This document shows positions 46,864 to 54,840 of a DNA stretch of 64,000 nt, in pieces (within the stretch, counting starts at the first letter, position 1; every line of letters begins with the position of its first letter). The notes under the pieces are model-generated. The model did no database searches. It was not told where the DNA came from and saw only the letters and a list, made by a program, of their open reading frames with translations. The stretch is from Enterococcus sp. RIT-PI-f (lineage in GTDB: Bacteria > Bacillota > Bacilli > Lactobacillales > Enterococcaceae). The stretch is from positions 186,001 through 250,000 of the forward strand of contig NZ_LHOX01000017.1 of assembly GCF_001297065.1 (NCBI RefSeq), given 5' to 3'. A program made the position numbers and the translations under genes.

Positions 46864-47048
46864 AATATTCCCTCCATTTCGGACTACCCATACTTTACTG
46901 TCAAAGGCAAATTCTTTCAACTGATTTGCTTACAAAAAATAATAAGATATTCCGGTATTTTCTTTTGAAAATTACATTGACTTTATTTTCAAATTTTGTA
47001 AAATTTTCACGATACATCTATTATATAGAAAATAAGGAGTCCTTACAA

Positions 47049-48434
47049 TTGAATAAGAAAAAACTTTTAGGCATGTCTGACCGCGAGCTCCTCTTCTTGA
47101 GTTGGCCGATTTTCGTTGAATTATTCTTACGGGTCGTCATCGGCAATGTCAACGTCTGGATGATCTCGCATTATTCCGAACCCGCTGTTGCTGCTGTTAG
47201 TGCTGCCAATCAACTATTAAATTTAACTGTCTTTATTTATGGCTTTATTACGGTTGGTACCCAAATCATCATCGCCCAACTCATCGGCGCGAAGCAACGA
47301 AACAAAATTCCCGCTGTGATCAATACCGCCCTGTTCGGCTCTTTGTTTTTAGGGGTCTTGATCAGTTTAATGTTCATTTTTGGTTCCACCTATTTGCTGC
47401 GCTTTATGGGATTGGAAACAGCGCTTGTTTATCTAGGCCGCGGCTATCTGCAGGTCTATGGCGGTAGTTTGTTTATCTCTTCCTTGACCGCCGTGATCAT
47501 CGCTGTCATGCGCAGCCATAGCTTCACGAAACCAGCCCTGTTGGTGCCCATGTTTGCCAGTATTCTAGCCGTTATCGGCAATTATTTCGTTTTGTATAGT
47601 CCATTTGGCCTGCCAAACTTTGGTGTCACTGGCTTGGCATTCTCAAGTGTTTTCGGCAATACGATTGGCCTGCTCATTGCTGCTTATCTATTAAAAAAAC
47701 ACGTGAATTTCTCCGTCCTATCCGCGCGTTGGAAACACGTCTCTTGGCCAATGATGAAAAATATTTTGACCTATGGATTGCCTTCTTCTGGCGAATCATT
47801 ATCCTATCAAGGTGCCCAAGTCGTTGTGACCATGATTGTGGCGCAATTGGGGTCCAGTGTCTTGATCGCCAAATCATATGTCACCGCGATCACTCAGTTT
47901 GTCTATTTGATTGCTTCTGCATTGAGTCAAGGGAACCAAATCATGATTGGACGGAATGTTGGTGCTGGAGAATTTGACCGCGCCCACAAACGCGGTATGC
48001 GGACAATGGTGATCGGTATCATCGCCTCTGTTTTGATATGCCTGCTGACCTATGTCTTTATTGAACCAATCATGGGAATTTTCACAACGAATCAAGAAGT
48101 GATCGAGATTGCGAAAGGCGTATTCTTGGTTGAGATTGTTTTAGAAACCGCACGGGCTGTCAATATGATCTTGGTTGGCTCACTAAATGCCAGCGGCGAT
48201 GTCAAGTTCCCGTTGATCTGCAGCTTAGTTGTCCTATGGGTCATTAGCCTACCCTTCTCCTACTCACTAGCGATCGTTTTCAAATTCGGTCTGATTGGGG
48301 TGTGGATCGCTTATGCCATCGATGAAGCCCTGCGCAGCATCTTGATGATCTATCGTTGGCACTCAGGGGTTTGGAAGACAAAATCGGTGGTTCATCCCCA
48401 AGAACCTGAAACCGACGTACTTTCAGAAATCTAA
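47049..48434 (+). CDS. MATE family efflux transporter
   Basis: A 12-helix multidrug/toxin exporter of the MATE family, 461 residues from the TTG at 47049. I chose this start because AAGGAGT lies 8 nt upstream; the frame is open back to 46926 but that part is AT-rich and has no ribosome site. MATE features are the two similar six-helix halves; ELLFLSWPIFVELFLRVVIGNVNVWMI opens the first (given in short form: ELLFLSWPIFVELF) and TYGLPSSGESLSYQGAQVVV the second. Substrate unknown; such proteins usually use Na+ or H+ to export cationic compounds. Confidence 0.9.
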   Translation: MNKKKLLGMSDRELLFLSWPIFVELFLRVVIGNVNVWMISHYSEPAVAAVSAANQLLNLTVFIYGFITVGTQIIIAQLIGAKQRNKIPAVINTALFGSLFLGVLISLMFIFGSTYLLRFMGLETALVYLGRGYLQVYGGSLFISSLTAVIIAVMRSHSFTKPALLVPMFASILAVIGNYFVLYSPFGLPNFGVTGLAFSSVFGNTIGLLIAAYLLKKHVNFSVLSARWKHVSWPMMKNILTYGLPSSGESLSYQGAQVVVTMIVAQLGSSVLIAKSYVTAITQFVYLIASALSQGNQIMIGRNVGAGEFDRAHKRGMRTMVIGIIASVLICLLTYVFIEPIMGIFTTNQEVIEIAKGVFLVEIVLETARAVNMILVGSLNASGDVKFPLICSLVVLWVISLPFSYSLAIVFKFGLIGVWIAYAIDEALRSILMIYRWHSGVWKTKSVVHPQEPETDVLSEI

Positions 48435-48442
48435 AAATTTTT

Positions 48443-48476
48443 GCTGCAGCTTGTTCCCCGGCTGCAGTTTTTTTCA
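48443..48476 (+). terminator. Terminator of the MATE gene
   Basis: CTGCAGC ... GGCTGCAG with a T7 run, about 10 nt after the stop. Confidence 0.82.
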
Positions 48477-48579
48477 TGTCTCGAAAGAACAACCCTTGGG
48501 CCAAGAAGTATCTTTGGTGATTTTCCCTTATTTGACTTATACTTATGTCAACGACAGATTCATAAAGGAGATTTTTTCT

Positions 48580-49050
48580 ATGTCAATCTATGATTTTACT
48601 GTAACCAATGAACAAGGTGAATCTTATCCATTATCACGCTATCAAGGCCAACCGCTGATCATCGTCAATACCGCCACCAAGTGCGGATTGAGCCCCCAAT
48701 TCAAAGACTTGCAGGCGCTTTATGATACCTACAAAGCACAAGGCTTGATGATTCTTGGTTTTCCATCTGATCAGTTCAAACAAGAACTTTCTTCAGCCGG
48801 TGAAGCGGCAGAAGCTTGTCGCACCACCTATGGCGTTGATTTCCCGATGCACCAACTAACCGTCATCAACGGCAAACAAGCCGATCCGTTATTTCAATAT
48901 CTCGAAGAAGAAGCCCCAGGTACCCTAGGCAAAGCCATCAAGTGGAATTTTACCAAGTTTCTGGTGGACCGCCAAGGCCAAGTCGTAGAACGCTTTGCAC
49001 CAAAGACCAATCCGATGAAGATGACAGAGAGTATTGAGAAAGTTCTTTAA
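48580..49050 (+). CDS. Glutathione peroxidase family protein
   Basis: A thioredoxin-fold peroxidase of 156 residues in the Cys-containing (non-seleno) GPx family. The peroxidatic Cys is in IVNTATKCGLSPQFKDLQ (about residue 36), with the Gln of the catalytic tetrad in GFPSDQFKQELSSAGEA and the Trp-Asn pair in KWNFTKFLVDRQG. In bacteria such enzymes often use thioredoxin. ATG 48580 follows AAAGGAG; 43 upstream in-frame codons overlap the promoter. It is the last ordinary gene before the lanthipeptide island. Confidence 0.9.
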   Translation: MSIYDFTVTNEQGESYPLSRYQGQPLIIVNTATKCGLSPQFKDLQALYDTYKAQGLMILGFPSDQFKQELSSAGEAAEACRTTYGVDFPMHQLTVINGKQADPLFQYLEEEAPGTLGKAIKWNFTKFLVDRQGQVVERFAPKTNPMKMTESIEKVL

Positions 49051-49355
49051 AAGTTTTTAAAAAAACTGTGCAGAAGATAGCTTACACCATATTTCTGTCG
49101 GAACAAGCCCCCAACCTACCAATGTAGACTGGGGTGTTTTGGTTTGTATCGCCGACTGGATAACAATGTATATACACTTCTTAGACCAAATAACGACGAT
49201 CGATTATGAGGCAAGAAAATGTATCTTCCTTGAAAAAAGCACATGCTCAACTGGTTGATGAATGTTTGATGAAAGCTAGAGCGGTATTCCAAAAGGTATA
49301 GTGATAACTGTTCACCCATGCATGGCTGAAAGCGAAGATAACCACTAAAAATGAA
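49051..49355. other. Intergenic stretch without a supported gene
   Basis: About 300 nt between the glutathione peroxidase gene and the island. It holds a weak GC-rich hairpin near 49105-49135 (CCCCAACCTACC ... GGGG then TGTTTT) that may terminate the peroxidase gene. A 31-codon plus-strand ORF at 49206-49301 has no ribosome site and reads like a fragment (AHAQLVDECLMKARAVFQKV). I cannot assign it. The stretch marks the left boundary of the island. Confidence 0.5.
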
Positions 49356-49356
49356 A

Positions 49357-49394
49357 CAGCATGATCACTTTCCCGTAGGTGATCATGCTGTCTT
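49357..49394. terminator. Terminator at the end of the lanT-lanP operon
   Basis: ACAGCATGATCAC ... GTGATCATGCTGT, a 13-bp perfect stem directly after the lanP stop, with T-rich sequence on both sides. Confidence 0.85.
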
Positions 49395-51446
49395 TTATTT
49401 TGTCTCATATTTCTTTTTTCGAGACTTTTTAACAAAGTGACTGAGGACATAAAGAACCATTCCTATACCGATAGCAAAGTAATACTGATTCATCGAATCG
49501 GACATTTGGGGAAGTCTCACAGATTTATCCGATGCTTTTATTGTGTTTTGCACGGCAATAACAGGTTTTTCTTTTTTATTGGAAGGTTTTTCTACCACCA
49601 GCAAAGACTTTTCCTCATCTACTGATTTCATGGCTTCTTCTTCCGTTACTGCTTCAATCACAGTTAAATTGCTGGTAACTATCGCAGCATTTCCCGAATA
49701 ATCAGTTAAACGAATAAACACCTCAAATGACCCAACCTCTTCAGAAGATGGTTCTTTGTCAAAAGTAACTGTAACTAATTGTGGATCATGATTATCATTG
49801 ATATCCGCGACAAACATGTTCGGGTCAAGACTAGAAAATTGTTTCAATTGAACATAATTTGCCTTAGCTGTAGGTGGTGTTGTATCTTGAATAACAATCA
49901 GGCCACTGATCAATGTTTGATTGCCTTTACTGTCAGCTAAAACAATCTCCACTTGCTGCTTACCCAGAGATGAAAAATCAGGGGCTATTTCATATTTTGC
50001 AAGTACTTCTAGTCCATCATTAGTCCATATATCGGAAAGGAGTTCAATTGCCTCAATCGTGGTATTGACTTCGATAACTTTATCTATAAACACTGCAGAA
50101 GGTGGGATCTTCGCTTGAATGGCTTGCATGGTCGGCGTAATTTGTGGCAATCCATAACCAAATAGACGAGAATGTATCAACCCATCGAGGGACAATGCGT
50201 GGGAAACGGTCTCTTCTTTGACTTGATGAATTGATGCTAAAGTACCAAAGTTCTCCAAATGATATGCCTGATAATTTGCTAGTATTGCTGTTACAGCAGG
50301 TGCTGCCAAGCTCGTCCCTATGTTAAAACTGTATCCTTGAGGAACGCCTAAATCCGCTAAATGATTGTCCATCGTGGTTGGATATAACCCATAAATCATT
50401 TCGCTTATATCTAAAAAACCATCGACTAAAACCATGTCGCCGCCAGGGGCAGTGAAATGGATATTGGAACCAAAATTACTATACGAAGCAAGCCTGTAAT
50501 CACTTGTCATACCACTAACTGCAATCACACCTGGGATACTTCCCGGTAGATGTCGAATGCCTTCAGATTCTGTGAGAACATCCAAATCAGAACCATTATT
50601 CCCAGCAGAAGAAACAAGCAAAACTGAATGTGCTAACGCATAGTCCACTGCACGTTGAAAGCTCTCAATGATGAGATCATCCTCACTCCCTCCCTCTACT
50701 TTGTATGTACCAAAACTCATATTCAAAATATGTTGCTCATCTTTCACTGCTTGAACAATCGCCTGTAATGCCCAAAAAGAATCTCCCGAGGTACTAGATA
50801 ACACTTTGTACGGTGTGATCGTCGCATCTGGTGCAACTTGAGCTATCACCCCTGCTACACCAGTTCCATGACTATTCAGATCTTGAATGAAAGGTTCTTC
50901 AGGAACGAAAGATTTCGCATGTGTCAAATCAATCCGAGATGTTAGAAACGGATGATGCACATCCACACCACTATCGATCAGTGCTATTCGAAGTCCGGAT
51001 CCAGTGGAGTATGCGAAGGATTCGCCTTCATTGGTCATCAGGGATTTATGCCATGCCAACTGCTCAAGCAAATCGAATGCATCTAGATGACTACTGCGAC
51101 TATTCATGTCATCAGGCAGTATAAACTGACTTGAGGAAAGACCAAAATCCAAAATATTGGTTCCTTCACTATAAATCGGTAAAAGCTGACCACTTATTTC
51201 GATCAGCTCATGGTCAGAGAACTGTTCTAATTCTTCCTCATTGCCAGAAATACGAATGAGACCAATTTCAGGTATCTCTAAAAAAGAAAAATCGGATGCG
51301 GCTTGCTCTAGATCACCTTTCAAAACATTTAGATCAGCCATGTCTTCAAGCAAGACATCTAAATATGCCTGTGCGTTTACCCTAACTGGAAAAAACAAGA
51401 TTCCTGCAATCAATATAAATAACGTATACTTCACTGATCGCTTCAT
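49395..51446 (-). CDS. lanP: Subtilisin-like serine protease, probable lanthipeptide leader protease (LanP/CylA role), surface-anchored
   Basis: A 683-residue exported S8 peptidase. A signal peptide (about 1-26, ending VNAQA) and a propeptide precede the catalytic domain with Asp158 (ALIDSGVD), His193 (NSHGTGVAG), Asn283 (SSAGNNGS) and Ser379 (NIGTSLAAP). Two Ig-like repeats follow (about 460-615; DTTPPTAKANY, FIRLTDYSGNA). The C-terminus has LPQMSD (645-650), a hydrophobic helix and KKSRKKK, the layout of a sortase signal with an atypical motif. It overlaps lanT by 4 nt (ATGA). In cytolysin the equivalent protease CylA removes a second leader segment, and the precursors here carry a matching hexapeptide. 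CylA itself lacks this long anchored tail. Confidence 0.85.
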   Translation of the reverse strand: MKRSVKYTLFILIAGILFFPVRVNAQAYLDVLLEDMADLNVLKGDLEQAASDFSFLEIPEIGLIRISGNEEELEQFSDHELIEISGQLLPIYSEGTNILDFGLSSSQFILPDDMNSRSSHLDAFDLLEQLAWHKSLMTNEGESFAYSTGSGLRIALIDSGVDVHHPFLTSRIDLTHAKSFVPEEPFIQDLNSHGTGVAGVIAQVAPDATITPYKVLSSTSGDSFWALQAIVQAVKDEQHILNMSFGTYKVEGGSEDDLIIESFQRAVDYALAHSVLLVSSAGNNGSDLDVLTESEGIRHLPGSIPGVIAVSGMTSDYRLASYSNFGSNIHFTAPGGDMVLVDGFLDISEMIYGLYPTTMDNHLADLGVPQGYSFNIGTSLAAPAVTAILANYQAYHLENFGTLASIHQVKEETVSHALSLDGLIHSRLFGYGLPQITPTMQAIQAKIPPSAVFIDKVIEVNTTIEAIELLSDIWTNDGLEVLAKYEIAPDFSSLGKQQVEIVLADSKGNQTLISGLIVIQDTTPPTAKANYVQLKQFSSLDPNMFVADINDNHDPQLVTVTFDKEPSSEEVGSFEVFIRLTDYSGNAAIVTSNLTVIEAVTEEEAMKSVDEEKSLLVVEKPSNKKEKPVIAVQNTIKASDKSVRLPQMSDSMNQYYFAIGIGMVLYVLSHFVKKSRKKKYETK

Positions 51447-53605
51447 ACGGTCACGCCTACCAGATCATCCATAGCAGTATTCCCAGAATATATATAGCTA
51501 TATAAACCTTGTTTTGCCATTAATTCATCATGGGTGCCATCTTCAACGATCTCCCCATGATTCATGACAATAATCCGATCGAAATGCTGAATAGTATTCA
51601 ATCGATGCGAAACGATCACGCAAGGGCAATCTGACTCCTTGATTCGATTCATAATATAGTTTTCAGATATATTGTCTAATGCACTCGTTGGCTCATCCAT
51701 CAACATTAACTGTGGCTGCTTGACCAACGCTCGCGCAATCGCGATCCGCTGCATTTGCCCACCTGACAGATTCATCCCACCTTCAGAGATCAAAGTTTCA
51801 TTTCCCATCGGCAACAATCTCGTGATTTCATCGACTCTGGCATCTTCGATTGCTTTATTCAATAGACCATCCGAAAAGTCAGACGCATTCATCAATATAT
51901 TGTCTTTCAAACTCATATTGAAAATAGCAGGATTCTGATTGACTACACTGACCATCCGTCGGATACTGCCAGCACTAACTTCTAACATGTTCTCACCATT
52001 CAATAGCACCTTGCCTGTTGTCGGCAAGTATAGGCCAGAAATAATCTTCAAAAGAGTGCTCTTGCCAGAACCACTCGGTCCTACAATGGCCACTTTTTCA
52101 TTTTTGTTGATTTTCAAATTGATATTCTTCAAAACAGGTGCTTCAAATTTACTGAAATAGAAATTCAACTTCTTCAATTCAATCGATTCATAACCTTCAA
52201 TATCAAGCGTTTTTTCCTCTTCACCAATACTCTTTTGTTCAAGAATTTCCGATAATTTACCAAAGTAAGAACGCAAAACAAATAATTGAGTATAAGAATT
52301 CATGACAGTGACGATTGGCACAACAAAAGATAAAGAAATCGCATTAAAACTAATGAGTTCTCCCATTGAGAATGTGCCTTCACTAACACCAAACAACCCA
52401 ACACCTGTGATTAGCAATGGTAGCACAAACTGCATACTCGTTGAAATATTACCAATCCAACCAGTCACACGACTCTTCTTCAACTGGACAGCAAGCTGGT
52501 CTGTGAAGTCACGTTCCCAATTGTTATAAAATTGCTCTTCTGCCCCAATTGATTTCACCGTTTCCATCCCTTCAAATAATTCAACCAACGTGCGATGAAC
52601 TTTTGAGTAAAGGCTGATTTCTTGATCGGTAATAGCTCGAAAAGCTTTGGAGTGAACCATAGAAGATATCAAAATCACACCAATTGCAGATAAGCTGATC
52701 AATGTGAGTTCAATCGAATAGCTGATCATCAAAGAAAAATATGCGACTACAAATAGAATATCAATAATTGTTGTAATCAATTGTGTACTTAAGATTTGCT
52801 GAATATAGGTCGTTAAGTTGGAACGAAAAATCAAATCACCTGTTGAACGATTAACAAAGAAGTTTAACGGTAAAGACATGATCTTTTTCATGAATCCAGT
52901 CATTAACTGCTTGTCAAAATATACCTGAAACCGTGTGATGATATAGTTCCTCAGTACCTGCATGATATAGTAACAAAAAAAGACAACTGATACAGAAATA
53001 ATCATTGTATAAGGAGTAAAATCCATTGAAATCGCGATATAGTTATCGACTGCTCGCTGTGTGATGATGGGAATACCCAAACCAAAAAACTGAATCAATA
53101 TAGTTAATGTGATCAAACTGACCACCAAACGTTTTTCCTGGCCTAAAATACGCATCAGAATATTCTTATTCTTTATCGATTGAACAGGGGGTTCAACGCT
53201 TTCGTCTATTTCATTGACCAATAAAGCAGCGCCAGAAAAATGCGCCTTAAACTCCTGAAGTGCGTATTTTTTTCTCCCACGAGCAGGATCGACTATAACG
53301 AACTTGTTTCCAGACATCCTTTCGAAAACAACATAGTGTTTAAAGTCCCAAAACAAAATACATGGTGCATTGTTTTCTTGAAAAAATTTGGTTGGATCAG
53401 TCACTTTGGCCCCCACCGTATGTAAGCCAAAATCTTTGAACACTTCCTTTAGTTGGAACAACGTATTGCCACCCTTTGGCACACCATAGTAATCCCTGAC
53501 ATCGTTTAACTTAGTAGGAATCCCAAAATAATTCAGTACCATCGTGACTGAAGTGATACCGCATTCACTGTGCTCACTTTGTTCAATAAACTTAACCTTT
53601 TTCAT
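51443..53605 (-). CDS. lanT: LanT: peptidase-containing ABC transporter (C39 domain)
   Basis: A 720-residue exporter that cleaves leaders at double-Gly-type sites while secreting the peptide. The C39 peptidase domain has Cys15 (EHSECGITS), His90 (WDFKHYVVF) and Asp106 (FVIVDPARG). Membrane helices lie at about 155-430. The ATPase domain has Walker A VGPSGSGKST (about 507-516), signature LSGGQMQR (about 608), Walker B LMLMDEPTSALD and VSHRLN. Closest in design to CylB and other LanT(p) proteins. It is coupled to lanP and lies 9 nt after a small leader-peptide gene, so it may process both the lanthipeptides and the two GSGN peptides. Confidence 0.93.
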   Translation of the reverse strand: MKKVKFIEQSEHSECGITSVTMVLNYFGIPTKLNDVRDYYGVPKGGNTLFQLKEVFKDFGLHTVGAKVTDPTKFFQENNAPCILFWDFKHYVVFERMSGNKFVIVDPARGRKKYALQEFKAHFSGAALLVNEIDESVEPPVQSIKNKNILMRILGQEKRLVVSLITLTILIQFFGLGIPIITQRAVDNYIAISMDFTPYTMIISVSVVFFCYYIMQVLRNYIITRFQVYFDKQLMTGFMKKIMSLPLNFFVNRSTGDLIFRSNLTTYIQQILSTQLITTIIDILFVVAYFSLMISYSIELTLISLSAIGVILISSMVHSKAFRAITDQEISLYSKVHRTLVELFEGMETVKSIGAEEQFYNNWERDFTDQLAVQLKKSRVTGWIGNISTSMQFVLPLLITGVGLFGVSEGTFSMGELISFNAISLSFVVPIVTVMNSYTQLFVLRSYFGKLSEILEQKSIGEEEKTLDIEGYESIELKKLNFYFSKFEAPVLKNINLKINKNEKVAIVGPSGSGKSTLLKIISGLYLPTTGKVLLNGENMLEVSAGSIRRMVSVVNQNPAIFNMSLKDNILMNASDFSDGLLNKAIEDARVDEITRLLPMGNETLISEGGMNLSGGQMQRIAIARALVKQPQLMLMDEPTSALDNISENYIMNRIKESDCPCVIVSHRLNTIQHFDRIIVMNHGEIVEDGTHDELMAKQGLYSYIYSGNTAMDDLVGVTV

Positions 53606-53614
53606 TTATCCCAC

Positions 53615-53764
53615 CTACTTCACTGCCGTTGGCTTAATAAACATCGCTTCAAACAGCTCTGGCGGGATCGTGTGAATATTGGCATTGCCAGACCCTACCA
53701 CCTGTTGCATTTCATTTTGCGTGAGAGGAACGATTGTCACTGATTTTTTCTTTTTTGAATTCAT
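53615..53764 (-). CDS. Leader-type small peptide 1 (GSGN family of this locus)
   Basis: A 49-codon gene. The N-terminal half is basic (MNSKKKKSVTIVPLTQNEMQ) and leads to VVGSGN, then a 23-residue tail with TIPPELFEAMF and a C-terminal Lys. It aligns without gaps over the last 26 residues with small peptide 2: GSGN, then IPxE, A and K at the same places. No Cys is present. AAAGGAGG lies in the end of peptide 2, and its ATG overlaps that stop as TGATG, so the pair is translated as a unit. Its GS resembles a C39 cleavage site, so LanT may export it. The function is unknown: it could be a signal, a companion bacteriocin or another modified peptide. Confidence 0.75.
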   Translation of the reverse strand: MNSKKKKSVTIVPLTQNEMQQVVGSGNANIHTIPPELFEAMFIKPTAVK

Positions 53765-53931
53765 CACTTTCCAACCCCTCCTTTAAGCATCCGTGCTTGG
53801 ACATATTCATCAGGAATGTAACGGGCTTGACCATTGCCACTACCATGGGTTTGCTTCAATGCTTGTTCTTCCAGAAGCTGATTTCTATTTACTTTCACGC
53901 CAGGCGATTTTTTTCTTTTTTTTGAAAACAT
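53764..53931 (-). CDS. Leader-type small peptide 2 (GSGN family of this locus)
   Basis: A 55-codon gene 17 nt after precursor A. It has a basic start (MFSKKRKKS), the segment LLEEQALKQTHGSGN, and a tail with RYIPDEYVQARM and a final GGVGK. The spacing of GSGN, IPxE, Ala and Lys is the same as in small peptide 1, so the two are paralogues. No Cys, few Ser or Thr after the GSGN, so LanM modification is unlikely. The ribosome site is GTGAGGGAG. I do not recognise a described family. A two-component peptide is one possibility. Confidence 0.75.
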   Translation of the reverse strand: MFSKKRKKSPGVKVNRNQLLEEQALKQTHGSGNGQARYIPDEYVQARMLKGGVGK

Positions 53932-53948
53932 GCTCCCTCACCCTTTCA

Positions 53949-54143
53949 CTAACACTTATAATTTCCTTTGGATAAAATCATATCCATCACAGCACCAAGA
54001 TTCCTTCCTTCTGTATCACTGCCTTGACCCTGTAACTTAGCCATCTCATCTTCGGATAAATCCTCGAAATGTTCCCCTACATAGTTCTCTACAGATTGTT
54101 TTTCTTTTTTAGCTACTTCTTTCTTCACATTTTCTTTTGTCAT
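53949..54143 (-). CDS. lanA1: Lanthipeptide precursor A (class II leader, C-terminal Cys)
   Basis: A 64-residue precursor. The Lys/Glu-rich leader ends FEDLSEDEMAKLQGQ, the class II pattern read by LanM and cut by C39 proteases after GQ. The following part starts GSDTEG, a variant of the hexapeptide in the other precursors, and ends ILSKGNYKC. The only Cys is the last residue, so one ring with Ser five residues before it is possible. It differs from precursors B to D by lacking the C-terminal FKK. AGGAGGT precedes the ATG. It heads the A-peptide2-peptide1-lanT-lanP operon, behind a candidate ComA-type operator. Confidence 0.85.
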   Translation of the reverse strand: MTKENVKKEVAKKEKQSVENYVGEHFEDLSEDEMAKLQGQGSDTEGRNLGAVMDMILSKGNYKC

Positions 54144-54197
54144 TGGTTTTACCTCCTGTCCATTGATCTGTGTATGATAAATTCCACAAACACATAT

Positions 54198-54235
54198 TTA
54201 TTAAAACGTCAAAAATCTGTTTGTAGAATCTGCAA
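54198..54235 (-). promoter_or_regulatory. Candidate response-regulator operator and promoter of the lanA1-lanT-lanP operon
   Basis: On the minus strand TTGCAG-ATT-CTACAA (54235-54221) is an inverted repeat with one mismatch. Its second half-site CTACAA lies exactly 17 nt before TAATAA (54203-54198), a weak -10, so it takes the -35 place. The same layout occurs in front of comQ (59753-59790). The half-site resembles TTGCGG, bound by Bacillus ComA. A poor -10 and no consensus -35 fit an activator-dependent promoter. Confidence 0.5.
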
Positions 54236-54261
54236 CACAACAATTTGTTACATGAAGCGTC

Positions 54262-54435
54262 CTATTTCTTGAATAGATTAATGATTGATGTACTAAGCTT
54301 AATAGGCAATGTATTCACACTTATTAGCTCTCCGTTTAAATCTCCTGCCCCTTGAACTTGCTCCATTTCGGAAATATCTAGTCTTTCAAAACTCTCTTCA
54401 TATTCTTCAACTTCTTGCAATTCTTTGTCTGACAT
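54262..54435 (-). CDS. lanA2: Lanthipeptide precursor B (Cys-free core)
   Basis: A 57-residue precursor. The acidic leader ends FERLDISEMEQVQGA, the class II motif, then GDLNGE, and a 21-residue core with five Ser/Thr and the C-terminal INLFKK. There is no Cys, so LanM could dehydrate but not cyclise it. GDLNGE is in the place of the cytolysin GDVQAE segment that CylA removes. I take the ATG at 54435, 8 nt after AAGGAGA; an ATG at 54442 lies too close to that site. It follows the small membrane protein gene by 85 nt. Confidence 0.85.
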   Translation of the reverse strand: MSDKELQEVEEYEESFERLDISEMEQVQGAGDLNGELISVNTLPIKLSTSIINLFKK

Positions 54436-54520
54436 CACTCATATCTCCTTTTAATTATGTTGAATTATTGGTCTGAATTAATCAATATTTTAGATACAAT
54501 AATCTTTAAACTCTTACTAA

Positions 54521-54823
54521 TCAGAACAGCCAGGTAAAGATTTTCCAGACACCCGAAATTAAAGCCAAGGCAAGAATTCCCCAATACCAAATCCGAATTC
54601 CAAAACTTTTCGTTGCTAAATTATCAGAAAAGTCCGTATTATACAAAAAATATAATACACCTATTCCATTAATAGACGTGCTAATAGCCTCAACAGTTCC
54701 ATTAAACAAAAATAACCTATTTAAAATTTCTACTATCAAACTTATTGAGATAATAGCTAAAAAGACGGTTCCTAAAATACTACTCCCATGACTTTTCTTT
54801 CTAACAATCACTTCTTGCTCCAT
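54521..54823 (-). CDS. Small membrane protein, candidate immunity protein
   Basis: A 100-residue protein with three or four hydrophobic segments (about 16-40, 45-62 and 75-98) and a basic cytoplasmic N-terminus (EVIVRKKSHGS). AAAGGAGGAG precedes the ATG, and it follows the reductase gene by 17 nt. No family is recognised. The cluster has no LanFEG exporter, and small membrane proteins next to precursors often give producer immunity, so that is a reasonable guess. An accessory role in export or in assembly of the modification complex is equally open. Confidence 0.7.
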   Translation of the reverse strand: MEQEVIVRKKSHGSSILGTVFLAIISISLIVEILNRLFLFNGTVEAISTSINGIGVLYFLYNTDFSDNLATKSFGIRIWYWGILALALISGVWKIFTWLF

Positions 54824-54840
54824 AAATATAACTCCTCCTT

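Noticed and set aside
46926-47048. Extended N-terminus of the MATE protein
   Set aside because: The extension is AT-rich, covers the divergent promoter region, and lacks a ribosome site; the TTG at 47049 has AAGGAGT.
48451-48579. In-frame extension of the glutathione peroxidase gene upstream of 48580
   Set aside because: It has no ribosome site, lies just after the MATE terminator, and the protein family begins at the later ATG, which has AAAGGAG.
49116-49319. A 67-codon minus-strand ORF before the lanP terminator
   Set aside because: It has no ribosome site, overlaps a hairpin and shows no protein-like pattern.
49357-49394. Hairpin at the island edge as an attachment site or transposon end
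   Set aside because: It directly follows the lanP stop and has terminator features; no matching copy was seen at the other end near 63.4 kb.
53615-53931. Treating the GSGN peptides as lanthipeptide precursors
   Set aside because: They lack Cys, have few Ser/Thr after the GSGN and lack the class II leader motif (LSxxEMxxxQG) seen in the other four.
54069-54272. A 67-codon plus-strand ORF over precursor A
   Set aside because: It is antisense to a well-supported precursor and its product is a Phe/Tyr-rich shadow of Lys/Glu codons.
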